This document shows, in pieces, positions 35,701-43,657 of a stretch of DNA of 64,000 bases. The DNA comes from Symsagittifera roscoffensis (lineage: Eukaryota > Xenacoelomorpha > Acoela > Convolutidae). The first letter of the stretch is position 1. Each line of letters starts with the position of its first letter. Both the position numbers and the translations under genes were made by a program. The notes beneath the pieces were generated by a model. It was not told where the DNA came from and ran no database searches. It saw only the letters and a list, made by a program, of their open reading frames with translations. The DNA lies in assembly GCF_963678635.1 (NCBI RefSeq), contig NC_087064.1, forward strand, positions 68,498,025 to 68,562,024, written 5' to 3'.

Positions 35701-36824
35701 GCCTTGTAGGTGTAATTAAGACTGAAATAAGTAATGCTGTAAATTGCATCTTGGTTAAGAAACATGAGTTTTCTAATTTGTTTCATTACGATGATTTTAT
35801 TGAAATCAACTCAAGCATTAATCTAGTAATAATTTTTCGTTTAAATGTTTGTGACAAGCAAACTCTTTCAAATCAGATCAAATTTTATCAGCTTTTTTAA
35901 TAGATTTTGGTTCAAGCTCAAAAGTTACTGTATTGGTCACGTAGAGGATTGATGAGACTACAGTTTGTGGTTAAAGACGGGTCAGCCAATGTCATTTTTG
36001 CATACCGGAAATTTTTTTTTGCATGCTGAACTTTTTTAAATGTTATTTCTCAAAAATGAATCTTACCTAATTTTTGTTGGCTTTGCAGCTACCAAACATT
36101 TTTTAAAAAAACATTGCGAATTTGGTATTTCGACGAATTACCTTTGTTGTATCTTTAATGTTTCATCTTTAAAAAATATAAGTGTTTTTTATATTTTTTG
36201 GTTGCTTTTTCAACCAAAAGCAAAGGTTTATTTAAAAAAAATGTTGTTTCACTCAACCATAATTCATCAACTGAAACTATTTTGATAATTTTTCACAGAT
36301 ATTGTTTACAAGCTCATTTTTAAATCCGTGTTAGATTATTTGGGAAGGTACTGATTCAGCCGTTTTTTGATTAATCGATTTATCAATAGTTTTGTATTGT
36401 CAGTCGTGCAGAGCGCCTCTAAACAACTATAAAAGTCTCTACAGCTTTTTTCAGCCAGTACTTCTGATGCGCATAGCAAAAAGAAATACATTGTAAATTT
36501 TCAAAAAAGACATTGAAATGATTATAATTAATATAATAAAATAGACATGAAACTAAAAACTGTTGACTTTTTTTGCAAAAAAAACGGAAGATGAACTTGC
36601 AACTCTGCGTTAATTATATGGTTTTTTTTTGGTCATGTCACGTTCACGTTCAATTTATTCAGTTTATCTTCAACTTAAAATACCTAATGATGCTATTTGA
36701 ACAGAACAAAATTTTGCGGTGACCAGTTCGATGGCCCCATTTCATTTCATTTGACAAAACTGCTTCAGGTAAAAGGAAAATTATTAAAATGACGATTTCT
36801 TCTATGTGATATAAAAAATTTGCA
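32770..36824. other. gene-free region between the EF-hand gene and the Polinton
   Basis: AT-rich, no recognised coding sequence. ORFs up to 137 codons (33,729-34,142) are Lys/Phe/Ile-rich translations of AT-rich DNA without domain features. It contains one truncated hAT-like MITE at about 35,277-35,585. Confidence 0.5.
35277..35585. mobile_element. truncated hAT-like MITE
   Basis: Forward copy starting cagggcggatctaggattttc, with the shared GGCGCGCGCTCC and AAAGGCGCC landmarks. It decays after the AGGGTC segment and lacks the far end. Confidence 0.75.
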
Positions 36825-36830
36825 ACCAAC
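36825..36830. other. Polinton target-site duplication, left
   Basis: ACCAAC immediately outside the left terminal repeat. The identical hexamer follows the right repeat at 55,004-55,009. Polintons make 6-bp duplications. Confidence 0.95.
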
Positions 36831-37071
36831 AGTAGTATTGTATCGTGTCCCGGATCCTAAGGGGGGTCCTTCCTAAGGGGGGGGGGGGGGGGGGGTCCTC
36901 ACGTAAAGCAAAATCCTAGGAAAGGGGTCCTTAATTTTTTGGAGGACCCCTATCCTAGGATTTTGTAAACGAAAGAAATTTTCCACCCAAAAAGCAGAAG
37001 ACCCCCTACTTAGGATCTTGCTAAGTTTAGCTTAACAACAAGGGACACGATACAAAATTCTTTCTAATTCC
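36831..37071 (+). repeat. Polinton left terminal inverted repeat
   Basis: Reverse complement of 54,775-55,003. The outer ~135 bp are nearly identical apart from the length of a G-run near 36,877; the inner ~100 bp are more diverged. The repeat contains its own inverted ends gtatcgtgtccc (36,840-36,851) and gggacacgatac (37,042-37,053), and a central hairpin, caaaatcctagg (36,909-36,920) pairing with cctaggattttg (36,954-36,965), with ggggtcc/ggacccc inside. Confidence 0.95.
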
Positions 37072-37389
37072 AATTTTTGGGGTCCTAATTATTGGTCCTG
37101 GTTAATTATATGAGTCATATTAATTGTTATATTTGTTTCGGCCAAATGAACTTTCGACCTAGTTGAAATTTGTTAGTGAACGGGGAATTGACTTTTATGG
37201 TATATAAGAAAAATGCGCCGGCCAATTTGGCAGCGTAGCTTAACTGTTGGCAGCAGTAAACTATTTCCTTAACTTGACCTAAATTTTATGGTGAAAAGGC
37301 AGTAAAATGAAATTAGTCTCAAAAGGCGGCGGCCGTTTCTGGGCAAAATATACCAAATGATAAAATTGTCAAATTTTGAAATAAGAAAA

Positions 37390-37905
37390 ATGAAATTAGA
37401 GGGAACTTGGTGTAATGAAGATATTGATAATGAACATTTACAATTAAAAGTGTTTTCAACCGCAGAAAAAAACTCATTTTTCAAATAATGTGATGAACGC
37501 TACGTCGTCTTCCTCGAAAGGGCAAAGGAAATTTCAAAGAAAGAATACGAGTTGATTTTCAAAGAACAATTTTATTTGAGTGAGCTTCAACAAATCTCTT
37601 GGTGCATTTCTACAAAACAAAAGTATGGTACTGTGAGCGATTTGAATATTGCTGATTATGAAAACGTTTTCGACTATTCGTTTGACTTTAACTCATTATG
37701 GGTTGATAAAGACTTGGAGAGAAAAATCCGTCTATGTTTCAACAAGCTATCAAAATACAAAAAACTTCCGGTGGTTTATTTAATTGTTTACCACCGTTAT
37801 CTTAATGAGTCTAAATGGTATTTGCAAGGTCACTTTTATTTCCACTGGCTTGAAATTCAGCAGGTTGGAGAGGTGTTGGAAAAAATAAATAATGAAATTG
37901 CATAA
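37390..37905 (+). pseudogene. Polinton small hypothetical protein with one in-frame stop
   Basis: An ATG at 37,390 opens a frame that reads 32 codons to a TAA at 37,486-37,488, then continues in the same frame without a stop to 37,905. The downstream ~139 residues contain no ATG, so the simplest reading is one ~170-residue gene broken by one nonsense change. It is rich in aromatic and charged residues (for example YLIVYHRYLNESKWYLQGHFYFHW). I do not recognise a family. It overlaps the next gene by 14 bp, which supports it being a real gene of this compact operon-like array. Confidence 0.55.
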
Positions 37906-38326
37906 AAGCAGAGTAACTCCTATTGATTTGAAAATAATTCACGAAATTTATACGTCTTTGAAACAAACTTATCCTGATAATTCTAACCGACGCAACTATT
38001 TTCTAGCTGCATGTTCTCTGTTTTTTGTTAGTTCTGATAACCTTAACTACGACATTTTAATTAAGTTGACACCTTATGGTGGCTTGATTGGTATTGATAA
38101 CTCTTCCTTGGACAAATATTTGAAAAATTGCAAAATTTTACGATTGCACGCTATTTTGCACGATGCGGCCGGATTTATACACGAATTTTATAAACAGGGT
38201 CCCACGTACTGTTACATGTTGCCCTGGAACTGTAACAACAGCTTATTGGGACATTTGAGTGGAATAGCGTTCTGCCTTTTCATTAAGTTCAAAAAACCAG
38301 AAGTTTATCATTTACTAGAATGCTAG
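37892..38326 (+). CDS. Polinton hypothetical protein, 144 aa
   Basis: ATG at 37,892 overlapping the previous frame; its stop overlaps the start of the next gene by 7 bp (ATGCTAG). Features seen: SNRRNYFLAACSLFFVSSDNL, TPYGGLIGIDNSS, and ILHDAAGFIHEFYKQGPTY with paired His residues (HDAAGFIHEF). Three Cys lie near the C-terminal third. No signal peptide or certain membrane segment. I do not recognise the family. Codon use and tight overlaps on both sides support it as a real gene. Confidence 0.65.
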   Translation: MKLHKSRVTPIDLKIIHEIYTSLKQTYPDNSNRRNYFLAACSLFFVSSDNLNYDILIKLTPYGGLIGIDNSSLDKYLKNCKILRLHAILHDAAGFIHEFYKQGPTYCYMLPWNCNNSLLGHLSGIAFCLFIKFKKPEVYHLLEC

Positions 38327-38709
38327 GCGAGAGATCAGTTGTGCTCGACGTGGAAGGCTTTCGTTACAAGAAAAACGCCTTTGTGGTTAAAGAATTAGCA
38401 ATAACAACTTCAGACTACAGCGATCGACTCATTTTCCTACCTCCAGTGAATTTCAATATACTACCAAAGCTTGAACAAAAAGCTTACAACTGGTTAACAA
38501 ATTATTTACACGGTCTCCATTGGGAAAACGGTGATTACCTTTACATAAACTTGAATCAAATACTTCAGAGTTTTGTGTTGAGAAATCCCGGTGCCGTTTT
38601 TTACGCTAAAGGAAAAGAAAAGACAGAATTTTTGGTCAAATACTTGGACCGAAAGATTGAAAACCTAGATGATTTGGGCTGTCCTCGGGTTGAAAACTTA
38701 TATTTTTAA
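38320..38709 (+). CDS. Polinton protein with a putative DEDD-exonuclease-like N-terminal motif, 129 aa
   Basis: Starts MLGERSVVLDVEGF: the hydrophobic strand followed by D-x-E-G-F resembles the first motif of DEDD (RNase H fold) exonucleases. It continues with FVVKELAI, a central WLTNYLHGLHWENG, then VFYAKGKEKTEFLVKYL and a C-terminal DLGCPRVENL. This arrangement (D-x-E, FxxKEL, KGxEK, GCP) matches, from memory, a small family encoded next to transposons in many invertebrate genomes. At 129 residues it is short for a complete nuclease, so an inactive or partner-binding version is possible. Overlaps the preceding gene by 7 bp. Confidence 0.55.
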   Translation: MLGERSVVLDVEGFRYKKNAFVVKELAITTSDYSDRLIFLPPVNFNILPKLEQKAYNWLTNYLHGLHWENGDYLYINLNQILQSFVLRNPGAVFYAKGKEKTEFLVKYLDRKIENLDDLGCPRVENLYF

Positions 38710-38803
38710 AATTATCCAAGTTGCAATAAACATATTCCACACTACAACTCCACGAATCATTGTGCCCTGAAGAAAACCAAGGTTTTTTATGATTGGTTGA
38801 AAA

Positions 38804-39004
38804 ATGAACAACAGCGAGAGATCAGCGAAAGTGGAGACACAACTATCATCAAATTCAATGCTTTGTGCGTGGATGACTCCAGAGGGTGATATTAAAATTT
38901 CATTAACGAGAATAGAGCGTATTGATTGCACTGGCCAAATTGTTCAGAGGAAGGAGCAAATAATAATTTCCGAAGAAGTTGAAGAAGTTTTTTCCAGTTA
39001 TTGA
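38804..39004 (+). CDS. Polinton small hypothetical protein, 66 aa
   Basis: ATG at 38,804; hydrophilic, with a central CAWMTPEGDIKISLTRIERIDC and an acidic C-terminus. A 94-bp gap separates it from the previous gene. No family recognised. Its strand and place in the array make it plausible, but short length limits confidence. Confidence 0.45.
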   Translation: MNNSERSAKVETQLSSNSMLCAWMTPEGDIKISLTRIERIDCTGQIVQRKEQIIISEEVEEVFSSY

Positions 39005-39042
39005 TCAATTTGTATACTTCCAGAGATTCAAGTTTATCAGAA

Positions 39043-39297
39043 ATGTTAGCCAGCAAGCGAGGAGTATATCTTCCAGAACTAGTCTTAGTACCCAAACGTC
39101 AGCCAGGAGTTCAGATGGATCTAAACAGCAGTGAATTGCCAGATGAGATTAAGACGATTGTGAAAGAGGATACTGTGAAGAAAATAATGTACTACGAAAA
39201 AACTGCAAATATCCCAGCAAACTTTGTTTTAGAAATGCATGACATAAATGATAGAGATATCACACGTTATGAAATTTTTTACTGTTCTCAAAACTAA
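39043..39297 (+). CDS. Polinton small hypothetical protein, 84 aa
   Basis: I chose ATG 39,043; the frame is open slightly upstream but without another ATG. Begins MLASKRGVYLPELVLVPKRQPG, a Pro- and basic-rich start, then an acidic middle and an aromatic end (YEIFYC). No domain recognised. It lies between two other small plus-strand frames. Confidence 0.45.
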   Translation: MLASKRGVYLPELVLVPKRQPGVQMDLNSSELPDEIKTIVKEDTVKKIMYYEKTANIPANFVLEMHDINDRDITRYEIFYCSQN

Positions 39298-39369
39298 TTC
39301 AATTTTTTACAAGCTTCATTCAAAGAGAGAAAAAGTCTAAAACAGTCTGTAGAATAAATAGTTTCTCAA

Positions 39370-39654
39370 ATGTCAGAAGCAACAACAGCAGTAGATGAAC
39401 CCGACGCAACAATAGTAACAGAGTTTGTTTATAACGAGACAAACAGTGAAAAAAAATCATGGAAGTTTTGTAACAATGTAACTTTGCCAAGGTCTGAAGT
39501 AGTTTTTGTTGCGCAAATGGTAGTATTTCTAGTTTTACTAACTTTCTGCATTCTCAAACTTTCTTTCACTAAATTAAGTTGCGAAGAAACGTCAGTTTGG
39601 TTCTCGATTTTATCAGGCTTGGTTGGTTACGTACTACCAAACCCAAGAATATGA
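39370..39654 (+). CDS. Polinton small membrane protein with LPNP C-terminus
   Basis: 94 residues: a polar Thr/Glu/Asn-rich N-terminus, a strong membrane helix (about residues 46-66, VFVAQMVVFLVLLTFCILKL), a short Cys-containing loop, then a second hydrophobic segment WFSILSGLVGYVLPNP. A C-terminal W..LL..xxGYLLPxP motif is, from memory, a conserved mark of a small membrane protein in Polintons/adintoviruses with unknown function. Its stop overlaps the ATPase start as ATGA (39,651-39,654), typical of compact viral gene arrays. Confidence 0.7.
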   Translation: MSEATTAVDEPDATIVTEFVYNETNSEKKSWKFCNNVTLPRSEVVFVAQMVVFLVLLTFCILKLSFTKLSCEETSVWFSILSGLVGYVLPNPRI

Positions 39655-40352
39655 ATAAAGTGATTGATACTTCGACAAGAATTTTTATGGCGATAGTGGG
39701 ACCTTCAGGATCCGGGAAAACTGAGTTAATTTTGAAACTTCTGATGGGAAATACTTTTTACCCTAAATTTGGAACCGTTCTATATCTTTACAAAGAGATA
39801 CAACCTGCATTCTCAGAAAAAGTGTCTTCTCGCGAAGTGAATGTGGAGTTCATGAAATTCGACGGATTCGAATCTGTGAGAAAATTAGAAAATGATCTTC
39901 TAGTTTTCGATTATTCATGTGAAGACATCTATAATGACAAGGAATTTGTTAGGTTAGCGACAGCGGGTAGACGTAGAGGGATAGATGTAATATATGTTAA
40001 GCATAACTTGTTTCAACAAAGTCGATGGTCGCGTACGATTGATTTGAACACTTCACACATCATTCTGTTCAAATCGCCTCGCGACGTTCAGCAACTAGAT
40101 CTTTTAGGAAGACAATTGAATGTATCAAAATTTTTGAGAAACTGTTACGAATTAGCTACCAGAGACTCTTTTGGACATCTTCTAATCGACTTGGACCCCC
40201 GTACATCAGATTGTTTGAGATATTGTTCAAATATCACACCACCTGGGCCAACAGTTTTTTATTTACCCTTATCTGAAGCAGAAACTACTCCAATCACAAA
40301 TGAAAAAGAAAAACTTATCTATTCTGCGGCATATGGTACAACTGAAACCTGA
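39651..40352 (+). CDS. FtsK/HerA-type genome-packaging ATPase
   Basis: 233 residues from ATG 39,651, in the A32-like packaging ATPase family of Polintons, poxviruses and relatives, which pumps DNA into preformed capsids using ATP. Walker A is GPSGSGKT (residues 17-24). Walker B is LLVFDYSCED (about 83-92), the hydrophobic strand ending in acidic residues. A downstream TAGRRRGIDVIYVKHN segment matches the conserved arginine and sensor region. Overlaps the preceding gene by 4 bp and the following one by about 50 bp. No lesion seen; length is usual for the family. Confidence 0.93.
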   Translation: MNKVIDTSTRIFMAIVGPSGSGKTELILKLLMGNTFYPKFGTVLYLYKEIQPAFSEKVSSREVNVEFMKFDGFESVRKLENDLLVFDYSCEDIYNDKEFVRLATAGRRRGIDVIYVKHNLFQQSRWSRTIDLNTSHIILFKSPRDVQQLDLLGRQLNVSKFLRNCYELATRDSFGHLLIDLDPRTSDCLRYCSNITPPGPTVFYLPLSEAETTPITNEKEKLIYSAAYGTTET

Positions 40353-40605
40353 CCATCTAAGAAGATTAATTAGAAAAACTTCAAATCGTGAGATTATAAC
40401 ACTTATTTGTGAATGTTTGCTCAATGTAGTCAATGGAAGCGTACCCGTTAAAATTGCAAACATCGAACGATTCGAGACAGCATACAAATACTTAATAACT
40501 CAAAAAACCAGTGTTGTCAAAAAACGTGCGATTATTTTGAGTAAAGAAGGCTTCCATTTAGTTCGACAAATACTTTGTTTTTGTTACAAGTACCTCACAA
40601 CTTAA
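40300..40605 (+). CDS. Polinton conserved small basic protein (~100 aa)
   Basis: Frame 40,300-40,605; a second possible start (MVQLKPDHL) lies at 40,333. It shows a pattern I associate with a Polinton/adintovirus ORF next to the ATPase: LRRLIR..SN..II.LICECLLNVVNGSVPV, then KYLITQKTSVVKKRAIILSKEGFHLVRQIL. Mostly helical and basic, with a hydrophobic C-terminal helix. It may be a virion-core component; function unproven. It overlaps the ATPase 3' end and stops 3 bp before the next ATG. Confidence 0.65.
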   Translation: MKKKNLSILRHMVQLKPDHLRRLIRKTSNREIITLICECLLNVVNGSVPVKIANIERFETAYKYLITQKTSVVKKRAIILSKEGFHLVRQILCFCYKYLTT

Positions 40606-40607
40606 AG

Positions 40608-41465
40608 ATGACTGCTGAAGAATTCATTCTAATTCCGAAACACTTATATGTTAAAGAGCAGCCACATGCTGCACGTGTTCTTCATGATAATAATATAAAA
40701 CATAAAAATGCTCAACTGTCCTATCTTAACCGGCTTAGACCCCAATTACCTCCACAAACTAGTAAGACTACTGCAACGAAGGAAACATTTACCGATAATG
40801 TTGAGCCCCAACAAGAACAGCTTAAACTGTTAACGGACGATGAAGAAGTACCGGTCGAACGTGTTAAAGACGAAATACTAGAAGAGAAACACAATAGACA
40901 GACCGAAAGCATTTTAGGACAGTTACAAGTTTTAGAAGACAAAAAATTTGTTAGAGCAAAAACCGTACTTGAAATCATAGAAAATTCAGAAAGAGCAACC
41001 ACAAACCGTGACAATGAGGTGATATATGTAGATAAAGTACCAACAGGACTTAAAGCTACAATATTTTTATACGACATACAACAACCAACGAAAAAATTAC
41101 ACAATCCGGCGTTCATTAACATTTTAACTGCTCTCAACTTGAATGAAAACCTGGTAATAAATCGAAAAGCCAAACACGCGGTTTAGTCAGCGCCTATTAA
41201 CGCTCAAGAGAAACGAGAACCCGGACCTTCAAGAACCTGCTCAACGTCGCCCACTTGGCAGGAAAAAAGTAGTGCAAACCTTAAGAGAAGTAAAAAACAC
41301 AAACGAAAAAGTCTCAGCGGTAATAGAAAAACCCAAAACCAAAAACGTGAAAAAGGGTCAGAAGAAGGCTCTGACTCATACGGAACGCCCCATAACGATT
41401 CAGATTCTCCAACGTCAGAAAAGAAGAAGGCGCAAACAAAACAATGGGAAAATTACCAAGATTGA
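40608..41465 (+). pseudogene. Polinton conserved core-type protein, probable long form with internal TAG
   Basis: ATG 40,608 opens a 192-codon frame (EEFILIPKHLYVKEQPHAARVL at the start, a Gln/Glu/Lys-rich middle, KATIFLYDIQQPTKKLHNPAFINILTAL near the end) that stops at TAG 41,184-41,186. The same frame then stays open to TGA 41,463-41,465, encoding a Ser/Lys/Glu-rich tail ending KKAQTKQWENY. That tail resembles the low-complexity end of homologous Polinton proteins, so the TAG may be a nonsense lesion, or the protein may really end there. Annotated to the downstream stop; the safe minimum is 40,608-41,186. Confidence 0.5.
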
Positions 41466-42386
41466 AGAAAAATTGTTGAAAACTAAATACAGTGACAAAG
41501 GTCCCGCGTTATTTGGTAGTGTGAACAACTTGATAAAAGCAAGCAATTTGTCGCGAAAGAAAGTTAAACATTTCCTTCATACTGAACCTGCTTACACGAA
41601 ATATCGAACTGTGATCCGAAAAACGCCGCGACTCAAGGTCATAGTTTACGATATCGACGAAATCTGGTCATTAGATCTGGCCTTTGTTGATAAACTTGCC
41701 CAGTACAACCATGATGTTAAGTATCTGCTTGTTGCAGTTGACTGCATGTCCCGCTATCTCAGAGTGCAACCCTTGAAATCAAAGTATGCTACTACAACAG
41801 CAGAAGCGTTCAAACTAATGATAACGACAAAACAACCGGAAAAAGTATGGGTGGACAAGGGCACAGAGTTTAAAGGGTCCTTCGAAGCATTATGTAAAAA
41901 GAAAGGCATAAACACATATAGCACAGAGAGCGAGAAATGTCCGCATTCGCTGAGAGAAATATCCGTTCCTTGAAAAATCTTATTTCTAAGTACTTGGAGG
42001 ATAAATGGACTTACTCATACATTGACAAATTGCAAGATTTTGTCAATGCAATTAATTCGAGAACAAATCGTGTCACAAATCTTGCACCAAATAAAGTAAC
42101 TAAAAAAGATGTTCCTCGCCTGATTTCATTAAGAGCAGAACAGTCTTTGAAGTTAGTTCGACGTCCAAAGCTTTATGTTGGTGATTATGTTAGACTTGCC
42201 AAAGTAGACATACGTTTTCGCAAGGGTTACAAACAATCGTTCACCGATGAAGTGTTTGAAATTTTTGACATACCAACACGAAATCCCCCAACATACAATT
42301 TGATTGATTCTAACAGAGAACCGATTGAGGGAAAATTTTACGAGTCTGAACTAATTCGCGTTCTGGAGAAGGACGATCATGACTGA
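41272..42386 (+). pseudogene. retroviral-type integrase (rve, DDE), frameshifted
   Basis: The enzyme inserts Polinton DNA with a 6-bp stagger. In order: KIEEKLLKTKYSDKGPALFG (N-terminal helix), a zinc-binding-like region, catalytic Asp in WSLDLAFVD (GAT 41,674), second Asp in WVDKGTEF (GAC 41,854), catalytic Glu in SAFAERNIRSL (GAG 41,952), then a C-terminal chromodomain-like/SH3-like region (YVGDYVRLAKV, EIFDIPTRNPPTYNL). The frame shifts by -1 between about 41,930 and 41,940, just before the Glu. There is also no ATG in frame upstream of the domain: the nearest ATG (41,444) is in another frame and soon meets a stop, so a second indel near 41,446-41,460 is likely. It ends 8 bp inside the penton gene. 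Confidence 0.85.
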
Positions 42387-43268
42387 GGGCACTTCCAACA
42401 GCCTTTTCACCCATAATGTTCCCCCTTCCTTCACAATTAGCCTAGTTTCATCTGCATCAATGAACGTTTTTAAAGATAACACTCTGGCCAACTTCAAAAA
42501 CCTCCTGAGTGAAGAAATAAATTTGCAAGGTGAATGGAGAGTAGCAGTTACAGAAATTACCTTCCCTACTCAGATAAACAACGTAACTGACAACAACATT
42601 GTGTACTACAAAAAAGATCGGGTTATAGCAAGCATGAAAGTTGAGAAAGACAAGATCTCCCTTACCTTGGAGAAACAGCAAAAATAACAAAAGGAGAATA
42701 TACGAGCATTGATCAAATACTGGACGAGATTCGTCGAAAGACAGAATTAGAGAAATTGGATTACGTAATAGATCCAATAACCAAACATCTTTCCTTATGG
42801 CTGCATTATTGGGAAGGTTTAACTTTTTCAAGCCCGCAAATTCCTAGTCTACTTGGATTCAAAGGCGTCAGAGATGGAACTGGTTATCATATAGGTTACA
42901 AACAAGGAAGCACGAAACATAGCACATTCTCTACCCAAGATCTTATTGCTGACTATCCCGTTGATGTATGCGCTGGTACTCAGCTTATGTTTATTTATCT
43001 GGACATAATTCATTATCAAATAGTCGGAGACACAAAAGCACCCCTTTTACAATTCATTGATACAAATCGTCGAGTGAAAAACGGTTACGCATGTACAATT
43101 GAACCGAATCATCGTAAAGTGTTTAGTAATTTGGACTTTAAAAAACTTTTGGTCAATAATATTTTCAATATTTCTGTGAACTTGCGCACAGAAACTGGAG
43201 GACTTGTTCCTTTCGCTGGAGGGGGAAAAGTTGTTCTGACTTTGAAATTTCAAAAGTTTAGCAATTGA
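42379..43268 (+). pseudogene. minor capsid (penton-like) protein, frameshifted
   Basis: First frame 42,379-42,687: NSLFTHNVPPSFTISLVSSAS, LLSEEINLQGEWRVAVTEITFP and VYYKKD fit the N-terminal jelly-roll strand pattern of Polinton penton proteins. After a -1 shift near 42,655-42,670 the frame continues to 43,268 (GETAKITKGEYTSIDQILDEI, then SPQIPSLLGFKG, CAGTQLMFIYLDIIHYQIVGDTKAPLL and C-terminal strands). Joined across the shift the length (~295 aa) suits a single jelly-roll penton. The two parts overlap in the expected order with no missing domain, so the break is a single-base lesion. Confidence 0.85.
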
Positions 43269-43273
43269 TCAAA

Positions 43274-43657
43274 ATGGATTCATATTACCACAACCAAGCA
43301 AACCAACCACATTTCTCGGGGCATTATAGACAACGAGGCAGTGGCTTCGGTGCATTAGCCTTGGGAATAGGAAGAGTCGCACTTCCACTGGCTCAAAAAA
43401 TCGGAAAAGAACTACTTCTTCAGGCAGCTCCAGAACTGACAGAAGTTGCAACAAAAAGAAAAAGTTCTAAGCAGGCACTCAAAAGCACCGTTAGAAAAAC
43501 AATCAAAAAGCAAGTAGGAGGAGGAAGTAGATCTCGGAAAAGTCATCCGAAAAGAACGACGGCGTTCAAACGAAAAACGAGACGCGTCATTCCCAGAAAA
43601 CGAACTGCACAGAGATGTCGCTCCGATTTCTTTACAAGGGTTAAAAATGATTTCTAA
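43274..43657 (+). CDS. Polinton basic core/minor virion protein with Gly-rich amphipathic start
   Basis: 127 residues from ATG 43,274 (an upstream TTG is less likely). It begins with a Tyr/His/Gln-rich stretch, then RQRGSGFGALALGIGRVALPL, an amphipathic Gly/Ala helix like those of membrane-active minor virion proteins, then GKELLLQAAPELTEVATKRK, and a C-terminus very rich in Lys/Arg/Ser (KKQVGGGSRSRKSHPKR...), suited to DNA binding. It sits between the penton and major capsid genes, overlapping the latter by 11 bp. The family is a standard Polinton ORF, often compared with adenovirus core proteins; exact role inferred. Confidence 0.8.
   Translation: MDSYYHNQANQPHFSGHYRQRGSGFGALALGIGRVALPLAQKIGKELLLQAAPELTEVATKRKSSKQALKSTVRKTIKKQVGGGSRSRKSHPKRTTAFKRKTRRVIPRKRTAQRCRSDFFTRVKNDF

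Noticed and set aside
41925-41945. Programmed ribosomal frameshift in the integrase
   Set aside because: No X-XXY-YYZ slippery site or clear downstream pseudoknot at the switch; a similar shift in the penton gene and nonsense codons elsewhere favour lesions or errors.
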